A stretch of 64,000 nucleotides of DNA, taken from Tritrichomonas musculus (Eukaryota; Parabasalia; Tritrichomonadida; Tritrichomonadidae). The first letter of the stretch is position 1. Each line of letters opens with the position of its first letter. Location: contig JAPFFF010000004.1 in assembly GCA_039105265.1 (NCBI GenBank), positions 5,270,001-5,334,000 of the forward strand, given 5' to 3'. The translations under genes and the position numbers were made by a program. This document shows, piece after piece, positions 1 through 9,248 of this stretch. The notes under the pieces are model-generated. The model saw only the letters and a program-made list of their open reading frames with translations. It did not search any database and was not told the origin of the DNA.

Positions 1-279
1 GTTATTAGAGTAACATTGTTTTCATCATGAAAATCAATTTTTGAATATCCAATTAATTTGATGATTATTGGATGTTGGGCAATTATTAAAGTCCCTAACA
101 AATTCTTGATTAGTTCATTGCATTTTTCTTCATCATCACCCTAATCTAATACTTTGGCTCCATAATATTTGACTGTATCATTTTCTTCAGTTTTAATGAT
201 AAAGCCAAAGCTTCCTCCTTGATTGATTCTTTTGCCTTTTTTGAACTTATTAATGTCAATTTCGTATTGAGTATTCACA
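1..279 (-). pseudogene. Protein kinase N-lobe relic (partial)
   Basis: The minus strand reads as the start of a TKL-type kinase domain: a lysine-rich lead-in, a glycine-rich loop (INQGGSFGFIIK), a beta-3 strand with YYGAKVLD, and then HPIIIKLIGYSKIDF, the wording used after the alpha-C helix in the TKL kinases at 24-31 kb. One in-frame TAG follows the YYGAKVLD strand, and there is no in-frame ATG before an upstream stop. The fragment runs off the window edge, so the C-lobe may lie outside. I read it as a decayed or truncated kinase copy. Confidence 0.65.
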
Positions 280-475
280 TGAATTCAAAAAAACTAATTA
301 ATTAATACTACAATAGATTAATTAAGCAAGTCTTGTTATAGTATTTTTGTAATGATTTTTCAACAAAACTTAGTATAGTATTAAAGTCCCTACACAATAG
401 TCTTTATTAATAGGCCAAATTACCATTCAAATTATTTGAAATAAAGACCATAGTAATATTGTAATCTATTTTCAA

Positions 476-2821
476 ATGCAAGAAGCTTTAAAAATAATTT
501 TAAAAGAAAAGGAGTTCGAGATACCTTTGGATTTTCGCTATTTCAATGATATTCATCCAGACATTCGTCAGATATTATTAAAAGATAAACAATATATTGT
601 TAAATCAAATGTCCAAGAAGAAACATTTAAGTCATTTATTAATTTTTGGATTAACAAAGTAATTCCAGAATTTACATCTAGTAATTTATCTGAATATGAT
701 CAACTAAGCGAAGAGTTTGATTTAATGAAAGAAGTCCTTTCAATTTACAAACGTTTTTTACAACAAATTCAAGAAAAAGAAAAAGAAAACCAACAACTAA
801 ATTCACTAATTGAATCAAATACGATCAATAACGACGAAATCATTGACATATTATTCAAAAAGCTACCTTCTTCGCCATTAAAAAATAAGTTGTTAGCTGC
901 AATTCAAGAAGAAAACATTGAAAAAATAAAATTTTATACTCAAGATATCTTTGTTGATGAAGACCTGGTATACATCATAAATAAAGACTCTAGAACAGCT
1001 GGTGTTATTTCATGTCAAAGTCAAAAAAGAATCATTAACATTCCAGTTATATTAAATTTTTCATTTCTTTCAGTATTCGAAATAACGGTCATTCATGAAG
1101 AAGCATTCAAAAAAGTGAAGAGCATTCAAAAAATCACTTTTTCAAGCAATTCAATATTGAATGAAATTCAAAATGAAGCATTTTATTCTTCATCGATTCA
1201 AAGTATTGTCATTCCTAAATCAGTGAAAAAAATAGGAGATAGCGTGTTTGCTTACTGTGATAATTTGAAAACCGTTGATTTCGAAGCAAATTCGGAATTG
1301 AGTTACATTGGCGTCTCTGCATTTGAAGGGAGTCACATTTCAACTCTTTCACTTCCATCAAACAACATTGAATTCAAAGAAAATTGGTGTTTTTGGACAC
1401 ATTTATTAAATAATCTTTTGGTGTCACCAAGTAAACAAAACTGCATCTGTTTGAATGACGATGGTTTTTTGTTGATGAAAAGTGATTCAAAAAGTGACGT
1501 TTTTGACATTCTTCTATTGGCACCAAGAGATGTTAAAAAGGCAGTGATTCCACCATTCATTAAGAAAATTGCGCCATTAGCTTTTGCATGCTGTGGCCAA
1601 CTCACTGAAGTTGAATGTTCAAAAGATTCTGAACTCAAAATTATATGTTCAAAAGCATTCAATGGAAGCTCAATTAAAAAGCTTATAATTCCATCAACTG
1701 TAGAAGTGCTTGAAGAAGAATGGTGTAATGAAGCTGATTCGTTGTCAAATATCATAATTCTTCCATGTGAAAAACAAAACATCATGTGTTATCAAGATGA
1801 ATTCATTTTTGGTAAGTCAGATATAAACACTGATGTTTTTGATATTCTTTATTTTGCATCTCGTGATATTCAGAGTGCTACTGTTCCTTCATTTATTAGA
1901 ATAATTGGATCAAATGCATTTGATGGATGCAAACTTCAAACTATTCATTTTCCAGATGATTCTGAATTGGTTTCTATCGGCAAATATGCTTTTCAGAATT
2001 CTAAATTAACAAGCATTTCAATTCCTTATCGAGTTTCAAAAATTGAAATGTGCACATTTGTTGAATGTCATGCTCTTAAACATATTGATATGCCTGTCAA
2101 CTCAGAATTACGTGAATTTGGTGAAAGCTCATTATATTGGTCATCTATAAAAAGCCTTTTCATCCCTTCTAAAGTTGAAAAATTCAAATTGGATTGGTGT
2201 GACAATACAGCATATTTAACTGATATTTCTGTCTCTCCAAACAACAAATACTTCATGTGTTTGGATAATAAATTCATTATAGGAAAATCTGATCTATCAA
2301 GTTCAGTTTACGACATTCTTGTTCTGGTAAGACGTGATATTCAAGCTCCGATAATTCCATCATTTATAAAGCGAATTGGATCTTGTGCATTCAATTTTTG
2401 TGATCAACTCGAAACTGTCATATTTACCGAAGATTCAAATTTGGAAGTTATTAGCGAAAATGCATTTTCTTGTTCTTCAATCAGACGAATAAAATTTCCT
2501 TCAAAATTAAAAGAAATTGAATATAGAGCTTTTGATGAATGCTCAGATTTAAAAATAGTAGAGTTTGAGGAAAATTGCCAATTGAAGTCTATTGGATGTT
2601 CAGCATTCCATTGCGTTCCAATCAAAAGTTTTATATTTCCATCTCATTTGCGTAAAATAGGAGATTTGGCTTTCGATTGGACGGAATTAAACATCATTGA
2701 AATACAGGAAAATTCTGTGGTGAAATCTATTTCTCCCTCTATTTTTCAAGCAAAATATCCAGATTTCATCATGATACCAGTGAAAATTCGTAAAGAATTT
2801 AATTTTTTTGATTTAATTTAA
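476..2821 (+). CDS. BspA-like leucine-rich repeat protein
   Basis: A 781-residue protein. Residues 1-125 form a charged N-terminal module that resembles the BTB-like leader of many trichomonad repeat proteins and ends in a short coiled coil. From about residue 180 the protein is built of LRR_5/BspA repeats, with the recurring pattern I..SAF..C..L..I.FP..S.L..I. Superimposed is a longer period of about 140 residues, in which an NWC/EWC/DWC segment is followed by a VFDIL..A.RD motif and then a P.FI..I....F cap; it occurs three times. No signal peptide or membrane anchor is visible, so this looks like an intracellular BspA family member and not a surface adhesin. The ATG sits in TTTTCAAATG, close to an initiator-like TCA. 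Confidence 0.88.
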   Translation: MQEALKIILKEKEFEIPLDFRYFNDIHPDIRQILLKDKQYIVKSNVQEETFKSFINFWINKVIPEFTSSNLSEYDQLSEEFDLMKEVLSIYKRFLQQIQEKEKENQQLNSLIESNTINNDEIIDILFKKLPSSPLKNKLLAAIQEENIEKIKFYTQDIFVDEDLVYIINKDSRTAGVISCQSQKRIINIPVILNFSFLSVFEITVIHEEAFKKVKSIQKITFSSNSILNEIQNEAFYSSSIQSIVIPKSVKKIGDSVFAYCDNLKTVDFEANSELSYIGVSAFEGSHISTLSLPSNNIEFKENWCFWTHLLNNLLVSPSKQNCICLNDDGFLLMKSDSKSDVFDILLLAPRDVKKAVIPPFIKKIAPLAFACCGQLTEVECSKDSELKIICSKAFNGSSIKKLIIPSTVEVLEEEWCNEADSLSNIIILPCEKQNIMCYQDEFIFGKSDINTDVFDILYFASRDIQSATVPSFIRIIGSNAFDGCKLQTIHFPDDSELVSIGKYAFQNSKLTSISIPYRVSKIEMCTFVECHALKHIDMPVNSELREFGESSLYWSSIKSLFIPSKVEKFKLDWCDNTAYLTDISVSPNNKYFMCLDNKFIIGKSDLSSSVYDILVLVRRDIQAPIIPSFIKRIGSCAFNFCDQLETVIFTEDSNLEVISENAFSCSSIRRIKFPSKLKEIEYRAFDECSDLKIVEFEENCQLKSIGCSAFHCVPIKSFIFPSHLRKIGDLAFDWTELNIIEIQENSVVKSISPSIFQAKYPDFIMIPVKIRKEFNFFDLI

Positions 2822-3203
2822 TAAAAAAATATTCTTTAAAACACTGAATTTTATAATCTTTTTTTGTATACCTTATTAATTGATACAATGATTAGTTTTT
2901 ATTTATTTATTTTTTATTTCAATATCTACTATTATAAATAAGATAAATGGATAATTAAAATCACCCTCTGAAAAAGTATAGTTATATATTATTATTTAAT
3001 CAATCATTTGAGAGGTTTTCTGAAGATATTCAATTTTTTTTCTAAAAACACAAAAAGTAGGTTCAACACAAAATCTTGAAACAATCATATTGAATTTTCT
3101 TTTTTTTTTTGATGAACTTTTTTCAAGCGAATTCAATTTTCTTCTCTTTCTTCTCTTCCAACATAAAAATGACTTCATTTTATTTTAAATGATCCCCAAT
3201 TAA
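2822..3203. other. AT-rich intergenic spacer
   Basis: No supported gene. A 60-codon minus-strand frame here is very rich in Lys/Arg because of a purine-rich run and shows no domain, so I leave it out. The spacer ends at the TAA that precedes the Myb-like frame. Confidence 0.6.
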
Positions 3204-3953
3204 TACAGAGCATTTAATCAAATCCCTATCGGCATCAACAATCAGAATTTAAATCAACAACCTCAGATTAAACGACGCACTCGCATCCCATTTACGAAAG
3301 AAGAAGATCAACAAATAATTCAACTAGTTCAATATTTTGGAGCTAATAATAAAAGAAATTGGTACTTTATCGCCAGCCAATTGAAATGTCGTAGTCCAAG
3401 GCAATGTCGAGAGCGCTATCAACTTTTCTTAAGTGATCAAGTGAGAAAAAACGCGAAATGGACTCTTGAAGAAGACGAAATATTACTTTCAAAGTACCAT
3501 TTTTTCGGTCCACACTGGAAAAAGCTTGAACCATTTTTTGTTGGTCGAACTTCGTATAATATTAAAAATAGATTCACTTTTCTTAGCCGTCGAATGAAGC
3601 AATATGATAACAAAGAAGAACATCAACAATACAATTCAAAAGAAAAAGCAAATCAATCAAAATCTAAAACGAATGAACAAGGAGCACCTCAAAAGACAGA
3701 TCAGATATTTAATAATGAATATTCTTTACTTTTAAGCGAATCCAATTATGAATTTGACCTAGAAAATTTTCCTTTAATAATCGATGATATTCAAATTGAT
3801 ATAATAATTGTACTTTATCAATTCTTTTTTTTTTTTTTTTTTTTTTTTACAGACCATGCATTCTCCTGTAGAAAGCTTTTATTTTATTTAATATTTCATC
3901 TGGATGTTAAAGAATTTATTGCCAATTGTTTCATGAAAATTATTATATATTAA
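3204..3953 (+). CDS. R2R3 Myb-like DNA-binding protein, 5' end unresolved
   Basis: Two Myb repeats are clear. The first (about 3270-3430) reads IPFTKEEDQQIIQLV ... NWYFIASQL ... RSPRQCRERYQLFL. The second reads KWTLEEDEILLSKYHFFG ... WKKLEPFFVGRTSYNIKNRF. Trichomonads have large families of such short Myb factors, some acting on adhesin and metabolic promoters. The frame is open from the TAA at 3201-3203, but no ATG precedes the first repeat; a TTG at 3381 would cut the repeat in half. Either a 5' exon is missing (a weak TTAATACAG acceptor-like sequence ends at 3208) or the gene is 5'-truncated. Near the 3' end a run of T's encodes poly-Phe, so the tail after about 3825 is doubtful; the natural protein may end sooner. 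Confidence 0.65.
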   Translation, partial: YRAFNQIPIGINNQNLNQQPQIKRRTRIPFTKEEDQQIIQLVQYFGANNKRNWYFIASQLKCRSPRQCRERYQLFLSDQVRKNAKWTLEEDEILLSKYHFFGPHWKKLEPFFVGRTSYNIKNRFTFLSRRMKQYDNKEEHQQYNSKEKANQSKSKTNEQGAPQKTDQIFNNEYSLLLSESNYEFDLENFPLIIDDIQIDIIIVLYQFFFFFFFFFTDHAFSCRKLLFYLIFHLDVKEFIANCFMKIIIY

Positions 3954-4324
3954 GTATAACTCAATCATTACATAGAAATTACAATTATTTCTCGAAATTT
4001 GGATACTCATGATCTAATTGCTTATCTGAAAAGAAATATTACTTTTTGACCATAATAAAAAGCTAAATTTAGGAATTAAATTTGGCTGTTTGAGCTAAAA
4101 TGTTGGAAATTTGAAAGAAATCACATTATAATTTAAATTTTATAATAATTACATTTTTAGCATTCATCAAATACTTTGATTACTAATAATAAATTATATT
4201 ATATTTTATTCAATAAGAAAAAAACCATTATAAATGTAATAAAATATATATTAATTTAACCGGAAATGTGTTTGCTCCATTCCCGCTGTAATTTATTAAA
4301 TACGTCAAAATAAACAATCTCACA
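3954..4324. other. AT-rich intergenic spacer
   Basis: I see no gene, repeat or dyad that I can support in this stretch. Confidence 0.5.
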
Positions 4325-4972
4325 ATGAATATTAAAAAACTGGTTTAAGGAAATGATGAAAAACATATTTTGGAATATGCAATAAAATATTCTAAGAATC
4401 GATTCCCATCAGGAGAAAGAAATAAAAGGTTATGGATACATTCAAATATTAATTATTGGGAATCAGATTAAGTTTCTGAAAAAGAAAGTTCTTTAAAAGC
4501 AGATATAGACGATCAAGAAAAATGTATTCAAGTTATAATGAAAAATATTGTGTTTTCTTTATCAAGTGAATACTAAATAAATATTTCTGAAGAATGATCT
4601 TACACAACCAAGAAAATGCAATCTAATTTAAAAAATGAAAAAAGAAATGCAATTGGAATTAGATTAGTAAGCAGAGGTCAGGAAGTAAAGTATAAATTTG
4701 ATGAAGATCATTTTGCTGATGATAGTCAATCAATAATACATTCTAACTCTTCAGATGACATTATGCTTAATTCTTCTTTAAATATAATAAAAATAGATTA
4801 TGATATACTATTAAATCAATCATATATTGATGTATTCAAAAAGAAAAGTAAAAACTTGTATCAGATGTATTTTCCAGAAGCTATATTTAAAGTTTTCCAA
4901 AACGAACTAAATGAAATAATTAAATATCAAAAAAACTTCAAAAGAAAACAAACCAAAAAGATCAAGATCTAA
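4325..4972 (+). pseudogene. Decayed gene of unknown family
   Basis: A single frame from the ATG at 4325 to the TAA at 4970 reads like protein (HILEYAIKYSKNRFPSGER, then an acidic/Asn/Ser-rich middle and a Lys-rich tail) but carries four in-frame stops: three TAA and one TGA, all before the ATG at 4616. The frame after 4616 is open for 118 codons. Some of the TAAs stand where Gln (CAA) would be natural. Downstream, to about 5150, further coding-like pieces occur in shifted frames. I do not recognise the family. Confidence 0.4.
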
Positions 4973-5159
4973 TATATATTGGATCTGAATTAAATGAATG
5001 GATAATACATTTTTCATCTACATATTTGCTAGAGAAAAAAAATATGAACTTTTCAACTTATTCAATGAATTCACAAATAAGTATCAATTAGCACATGAAG
5101 ATGTAAAAAAAAAATATTTTTAGTCATTGTATTAGTGTAGCTGACCAAATTATTACTCC

Positions 5160-6003
5160 ATTAGAATATAAAAGCAAAAATGTCACCGTAATATATAAAA
5201 TGGCTGGTCTGCACTTTCAGTTTTCCATACAAAGAAGGTTCATTTGCACTCCACCCGAGCAGGATGTTCAGGTCACCTTTGGTATTTTCGATGTTCATGC
5301 GCAGCGTTGAAAGGCAGCTTTCAAGTTTGACCAAGCTTTTTTTTTGCCTCAATCAGTTGAATGTCTGAAATCTGGCCAAGCACATGACGCATTTACATCG
5401 CGGTGATGGAAACTGACAGCGTCGTGCCATGGAGAAGCAGGTTCTCATAGCAGTCCTCCATTGACTTGACATCAAAGAAGTTTGATTGGGCAGCGAAAAC
5501 AAGCTGGGTCTCGGAATCAGTAAACTGTTCGTCCATTGAGTCGATCCGCTCCTCCTGCAGGCTCTTGATCGAGCTTGCCTGGGCTTGCAAATGGACTTCT
5601 AGCATGCACCGCAGGGTAGAGTTTGAGGCAACCAGCTCCCTCATGACTGAGTCGTCCTTGAGCTTGGTTGTGGCGAGCAGGTTTTGCGTCGTGGCTTATA
5701 GGGCCATCAGCTGGGCAGCCTGGGTGTTCAGGGCGCTTGCTGTTTCGCTTATATCCATGCTTTTCAGGTTTTTCAGCTGCTGGTTCATCATCAGGACCTG
5801 TGAATTGCTACTGCCAAAGCGGTTTTCTATCTCCTCAAAAGCCACCTGCTTGTCACTGAAAAAGCCAGATGAACGTCTTAATCGTATTATTATGCAGGTC
5901 TTGTCCATCACATTACACAGCATACCAGAGGATCTGGCTTTCAGCTTCACCTTCGGTGCTGAAAAGCCACGCCTGCAAGCTGGAAACCCTGAAGTCGGCA
6001 TCG
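5160..6003 (-). pseudogene. Bacterial TolC/outer-membrane efflux-like fragment
   Basis: Base composition is markedly more GC-rich than everything around it. The minus strand gives helical, Ala/Gln/Leu-rich pieces in several frames: NQQLKNLKSMDISETASALN, LMAL.ATTQNLLATTKLKDDS, AQASSIKSLQEERIDSMDEQ, DSETQLVFAAQSNFF, and finally LSTLRMNIENTKGDLNILLG. That order and wording fit a TolC-family channel from an anaerobic Firmicute, where a repeated helical hairpin ends in a motif like IENTKxxLxxLLG. The reading frame is broken by several stops and shifts. It is either captured bacterial DNA or a chimeric assembly. The family call rests on memory of the motif, so it is moderate. Confidence 0.5.
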
Positions 6004-6035
6004 GCCTTCAGAACTTTCTGGAGGGCTCAGCGGTC

Positions 6036-6178
6036 TCGCTCCAGCTCAATTTGGAAGGGTGTTCCCTGCGGAAAAGATTCTTCCTCGAGCATTGTCGAGC
6101 TTGTCGCGTGTGTGCTCGGCGAGTGGCTGGTCGTCTATGAGGAGGCGATTCTGCCGTTTGTGCTCTCATTCGCAACAG
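6036..6178 (+). pseudogene. ZIP metal transporter fragment, copy 1
   Basis: This stretch is clearly homologous at the DNA level (most bases identical) to 11755-11900. It encodes the same segment of a bacterial ZIP/ZupT-type zinc transporter as that copy (AVSLQL ... LVVYEEAILPFVLSFA), but with a frame change after SLQLNLEG. It follows directly on the TolC-like fragment and has the same raised GC content. Only part of the transporter, around the fourth to sixth membrane segments, is present. Confidence 0.6.
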
Positions 6179-6180
6179 GA

Positions 6181-6330
6181 GAACAAATTCCAGCTTTTAA
6201 AACGATTCCATTTCATGCTGTTTTATATAGACAAGAAGAAATTAATGTTGATATTGTATAGAAGGTGTAAATGAAATTGATTCTGAAAATCAATTAATTG
6301 GACATTTTTCTATTAAAAATTTACATACAT
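6181..6330 (+). pseudogene. Hsp70 substrate-binding domain relic
   Basis: Directly after the GC-rich patch the sequence returns to AT-rich protist composition. It encodes IPAFKTIPFHAVLYRQEEIN, then VDIV, a one-base shift, then EGVNEIDSENQLIGHFSIKN. This is the Hsp70 beta-sandwich pattern (IP..T.P......T..D.Q..V.I.V.EGE.E.A..N..LG.F.L). The upstream ATPase domain is absent, and downstream pieces to about 6480 are coding-like but broken. Confidence 0.5.
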
Positions 6331-6667
6331 TTGAATTTTTTTTTAAAATTCATTTCAATTTTCATTGGATGAAAATGAAATTCAACCTACCAAAGCTCAT
6401 TCAGAGTAAAGTGATATAGAAAGATCTATAGATATTGATGAAGAAAATTTTGTGAAAAATCTTCAATTATATATATGACTGTCACTTTTTACAAAAAATA
6501 ATACGTTATATAATTTAATATAAAAAAGGATAAAAATAAAAAGGATATATTCTTTACTCATCTTAATGCTTATTCTTTCTTAAAAAACCAACTACATTAG
6601 GTGTATTTCATTCAAATATTTAATTGAAATCATTAAAAAAAAATGAAAACTTCATAAATAATATTGT

Positions 6668-6775
6668 TTAAATGCTGTCCTTAACAGTAACATCGATATT
6701 CCTATTATCAAGTAAAAGTTCGATTATTTCATCATTTTCATTGTCAAAGGCAATATGTAGAGGTGATTTATTAAA
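6668..6775 (-). pseudogene. Ankyrin island E (last, with stop codon)
   Basis: Thirty codons from FNKSPLHIA through EIIELLLDNRNIDVT, then VKDSI and a TAA at 6668-6670. It is a well-formed ankyrin repeat (PLHIA, ELLL, IDV) without internal stops. It is the 3'-most of five islands on the same strand and the only one followed at once by a plausible protein end. Confidence 0.55.
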
Positions 6776-7210
6776 TTTATAAAATAAAATGTAATAAGAA
6801 AACAAAATTAATAAAATTGTATAAAAAAAAAAAAAAAGTAAGAAATTGATTTTTCATTAAAATATTTAAATTAAAATTTCATTAAAATCTTCAATCTTAA
6901 AATTATATTGGTAAATACTTTGATTTTAAAATATCATTTAAATATAAATTGTTTTGAAATATAATTAGAAAAAAAAACCATTTGAGAATTCTATTTAATT
7001 ATTATCATTCTAAATGTAATTAATTTTTAATTTATTTTGAATGGAATTTAATATTGTTATGTTTGAATGATATTAAATTTTTAATTTACAACTATATTTA
7101 AAAAAATTGCTTTTTGATATTCGATTAATATCTTGGTTAATGAAATTTTATTGGGAAAATATTAATTTTTAATTGTATTAATGAAAAATTGATTTTAAAA
7201 TTAGTAATGA
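6776..7210 (-). repeat. AT-rich degenerate spacer between ankyrin islands D and E
   Basis: 435 bp of A/T-rich sequence with stops in every frame. On the coding strand it is made of loosely recurring words built on ATTACATTTCAA/ATTTAAATT. The same kind of sequence fills all five gaps between the ankyrin islands (6776-7210, 7301-7796, 7887-8442, 8533-8836, 8927-9284). Confidence 0.5.
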
Positions 7211-7300
7211 ATTAACATCAATATTTTTATTTGATAGTAAAAGTTTGACTAATTCAACATTGTTATTTTCAACAGCAGCACATAATGCAGTTTGATAAAA
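7211..7300 (-). pseudogene. Ankyrin island D
   Basis: Exactly 30 open codons: FYQTALCAAVENNNVELVKL, then LLSNKNIDVN. Consensus ankyrin positions (TAL, V.LLL, DVN) are kept. Flanks on both sides are non-coding AT-rich spacer. Confidence 0.6.
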
Positions 7301-7796
7301 AAATATTTAATAAAAACTGAATTAAATGATATGATTTTGAATTATATTGAAATATTAAGCTTTGTAATTTCATTCATAAAAAAATTGATTTCAAATTGTA
7401 TTTTAAAAATTGATTTATAAAATTATATTTAAAATTGTAATTTATAGAATTGTATTAAAGAAAAATGATTGAAATTGTATTTAAAAATATATTGCATTAA
7501 TTGTATTGATAAATTTGTTTTGAAACTGGATTTAAAAATACATAATCATGAAATATAATAAAACAATAGCTATTTGAATGAAATCAAAATCATTATTTTT
7601 GAATAGCGCCATATGATAGTTAATTTAAATTCCAGTATTAAATTTAATTTACTAAAATTATTTCATTAAATAACGAATTTAAAATTTTATTGATAAAATA
7701 AATTGAATAGTTGGGTTAAATATTTAATTTGAAATGTTATTAGAATATGTATAATTTGAAATATAATTAATTTTTTTGTATTAAAACGTTTAAATA

Positions 7797-7886
7797 ATTA
7801 ATATCAATATCATTTTTTGATAATAAAAGTTTAACAATTTCAATATCATTATTTTTAACTGCAATATACAAAGCGGTTTCATCAGG
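7797..7886 (-). pseudogene. Ankyrin island C
   Basis: Thirty open codons: PDETALYIAVKNNDIEIVKL, then LLSKNDIDIN. It is flanked by AT-rich spacers of 556 bp (upstream) and 496 bp (downstream in gene order). Confidence 0.6.
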
Positions 7887-8442
7887 AAAAAAAATATAAA
7901 ATGTCATTTAAAAATTTAATTTTAAATTGTATTTAATTTTTAAAAAGTGAAATTTGATTAAAAAAGTATTTTATTTCAAATGCAATTCAATTTTATTATT
8001 TAAAATTTCATAAATTATGCTTTTTAAAATGCGATTGAATTATTTGATTAAAATTTTATTAATTGTTATATATTAAAACAAGATTAAAAATAGTATTGAA
8101 TGGTATTTAATAAGAATTCAAATTTTATTTAAATCATTATTTGAATTTTGTAAATTAAAAATAATCGGTAATGTAATTTAATCTTTTTGTTTTGAAATGT
8201 AATTCGAATTATTGATTAAAAATTTTATTAAATTGTAAACATAAAACTGCAGTTTTAATTATCTACAAATAAAACGATATTTAAATATTTTTTATTTAAA
8301 ATCCTATTAACAAATAATTTAAAATAGCATTTATTGAAATGAATTGAAATGTGATTTAAAAAAAATTTTCAATGTAATTTAAATTAACAAATTCAAATGT
8401 AATTTAAATATAAAAGTTAGTAATTGTTGAAATATATGGAAT

Positions 8443-8532
8443 ATTTACCTTAATAAAATCATTTTCTAATAAAACTTTAACAATATCATATTTTCTTTTT
8501 TCAGTTGCAATAATCAAAGCTGTTTTATTAAA
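8443..8532 (-). pseudogene. Ankyrin island B
   Basis: Thirty open codons: FNKTALIIATEKRKYDIVKV, then LLENDFIKVN. This is a good ankyrin repeat with no stop. The 304-bp gap to island A and the 556-bp gap to island C lack coding sequence. Confidence 0.6.
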
Positions 8533-8836
8533 CAAAAAAGGTATGAAATTTCATTTTTAAACAAAAATAAATTTCATTTCAAAAATGATTGTTTTAAATA
8601 TAATTCAAAGTTATAAATCAAAATTTCATTTCAATTTTTAATATTTAAAAACGTAATTAAAACATTATATTTTTGAAATTTTATTTGAATCTTTTATTTT
8701 TAATTGAATTAAATTTGAATGTGAAATGAAATTAAAACTTTTAAATATGAAATGTAATTAAACAACTTATTGTAAATTTTATAAAAATATTATTAGTATA
8801 AAATTATATTAACTAAAATTTCAAAATTTGTTTATT

Positions 8837-8926
8837 ATTTATATCGATACTTTCATTTGATAATAAAAACTGAACAATTTCTAAATTTCCTTTTTCAGAA
8901 GCAACATGTAAAACAGCTCTATGAAA
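8837..8926 (-). pseudogene. Ankyrin island A
   Basis: Thirty open codons: FHRAVLHVASEKGNLEIVQF, then LLSNESIDIN. It is the first island downstream of the main ankyrin/DUF3447 frame, separated from that frame's GIDIN motif by 358 bp of spacer. Confidence 0.6.
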
Positions 8927-9248
8927 TAATTTAAAATTTGATTAAATCAATCAATTTTGAAATTTGATTAAAAGTTAATTATAGAACATAATAAGAAAAT
9001 GTATTGATTTTTGAAATGTCATTAATGTATTTTATTCAAATGTAATTCAAAATTAATTTTTGAATTGCATTAAAAATGTAACCATAAACATCATTTGAAA
9101 CATTTATTTTTGAAACTTTATTTAAAATAAATGAATATGAAATTGAATTAATTATTTTTAATTTGGAATTTCAAAAAAAAAAATTAGATTTAAATTGAAT
9201 TCAAAATATTTAAAATAAGAATTGTATTACAAATTATAATTTCGAATT

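Noticed and set aside
5466-6274. Plus-strand frames of 63-224 codons in the GC-rich patch
   Set aside because: GC-rich DNA opens frames on both strands; the minus strand gives the TolC-like wording, and only the ZIP part on the plus strand makes sense.
8443-8532. A GT-AG intron border at ankyrin island B (AAG-GTAAAT, ACTAAC downstream)
   Set aside because: It looks tempting, but the GTAAAT belongs to the VN end of the repeat and no other island has matching borders.
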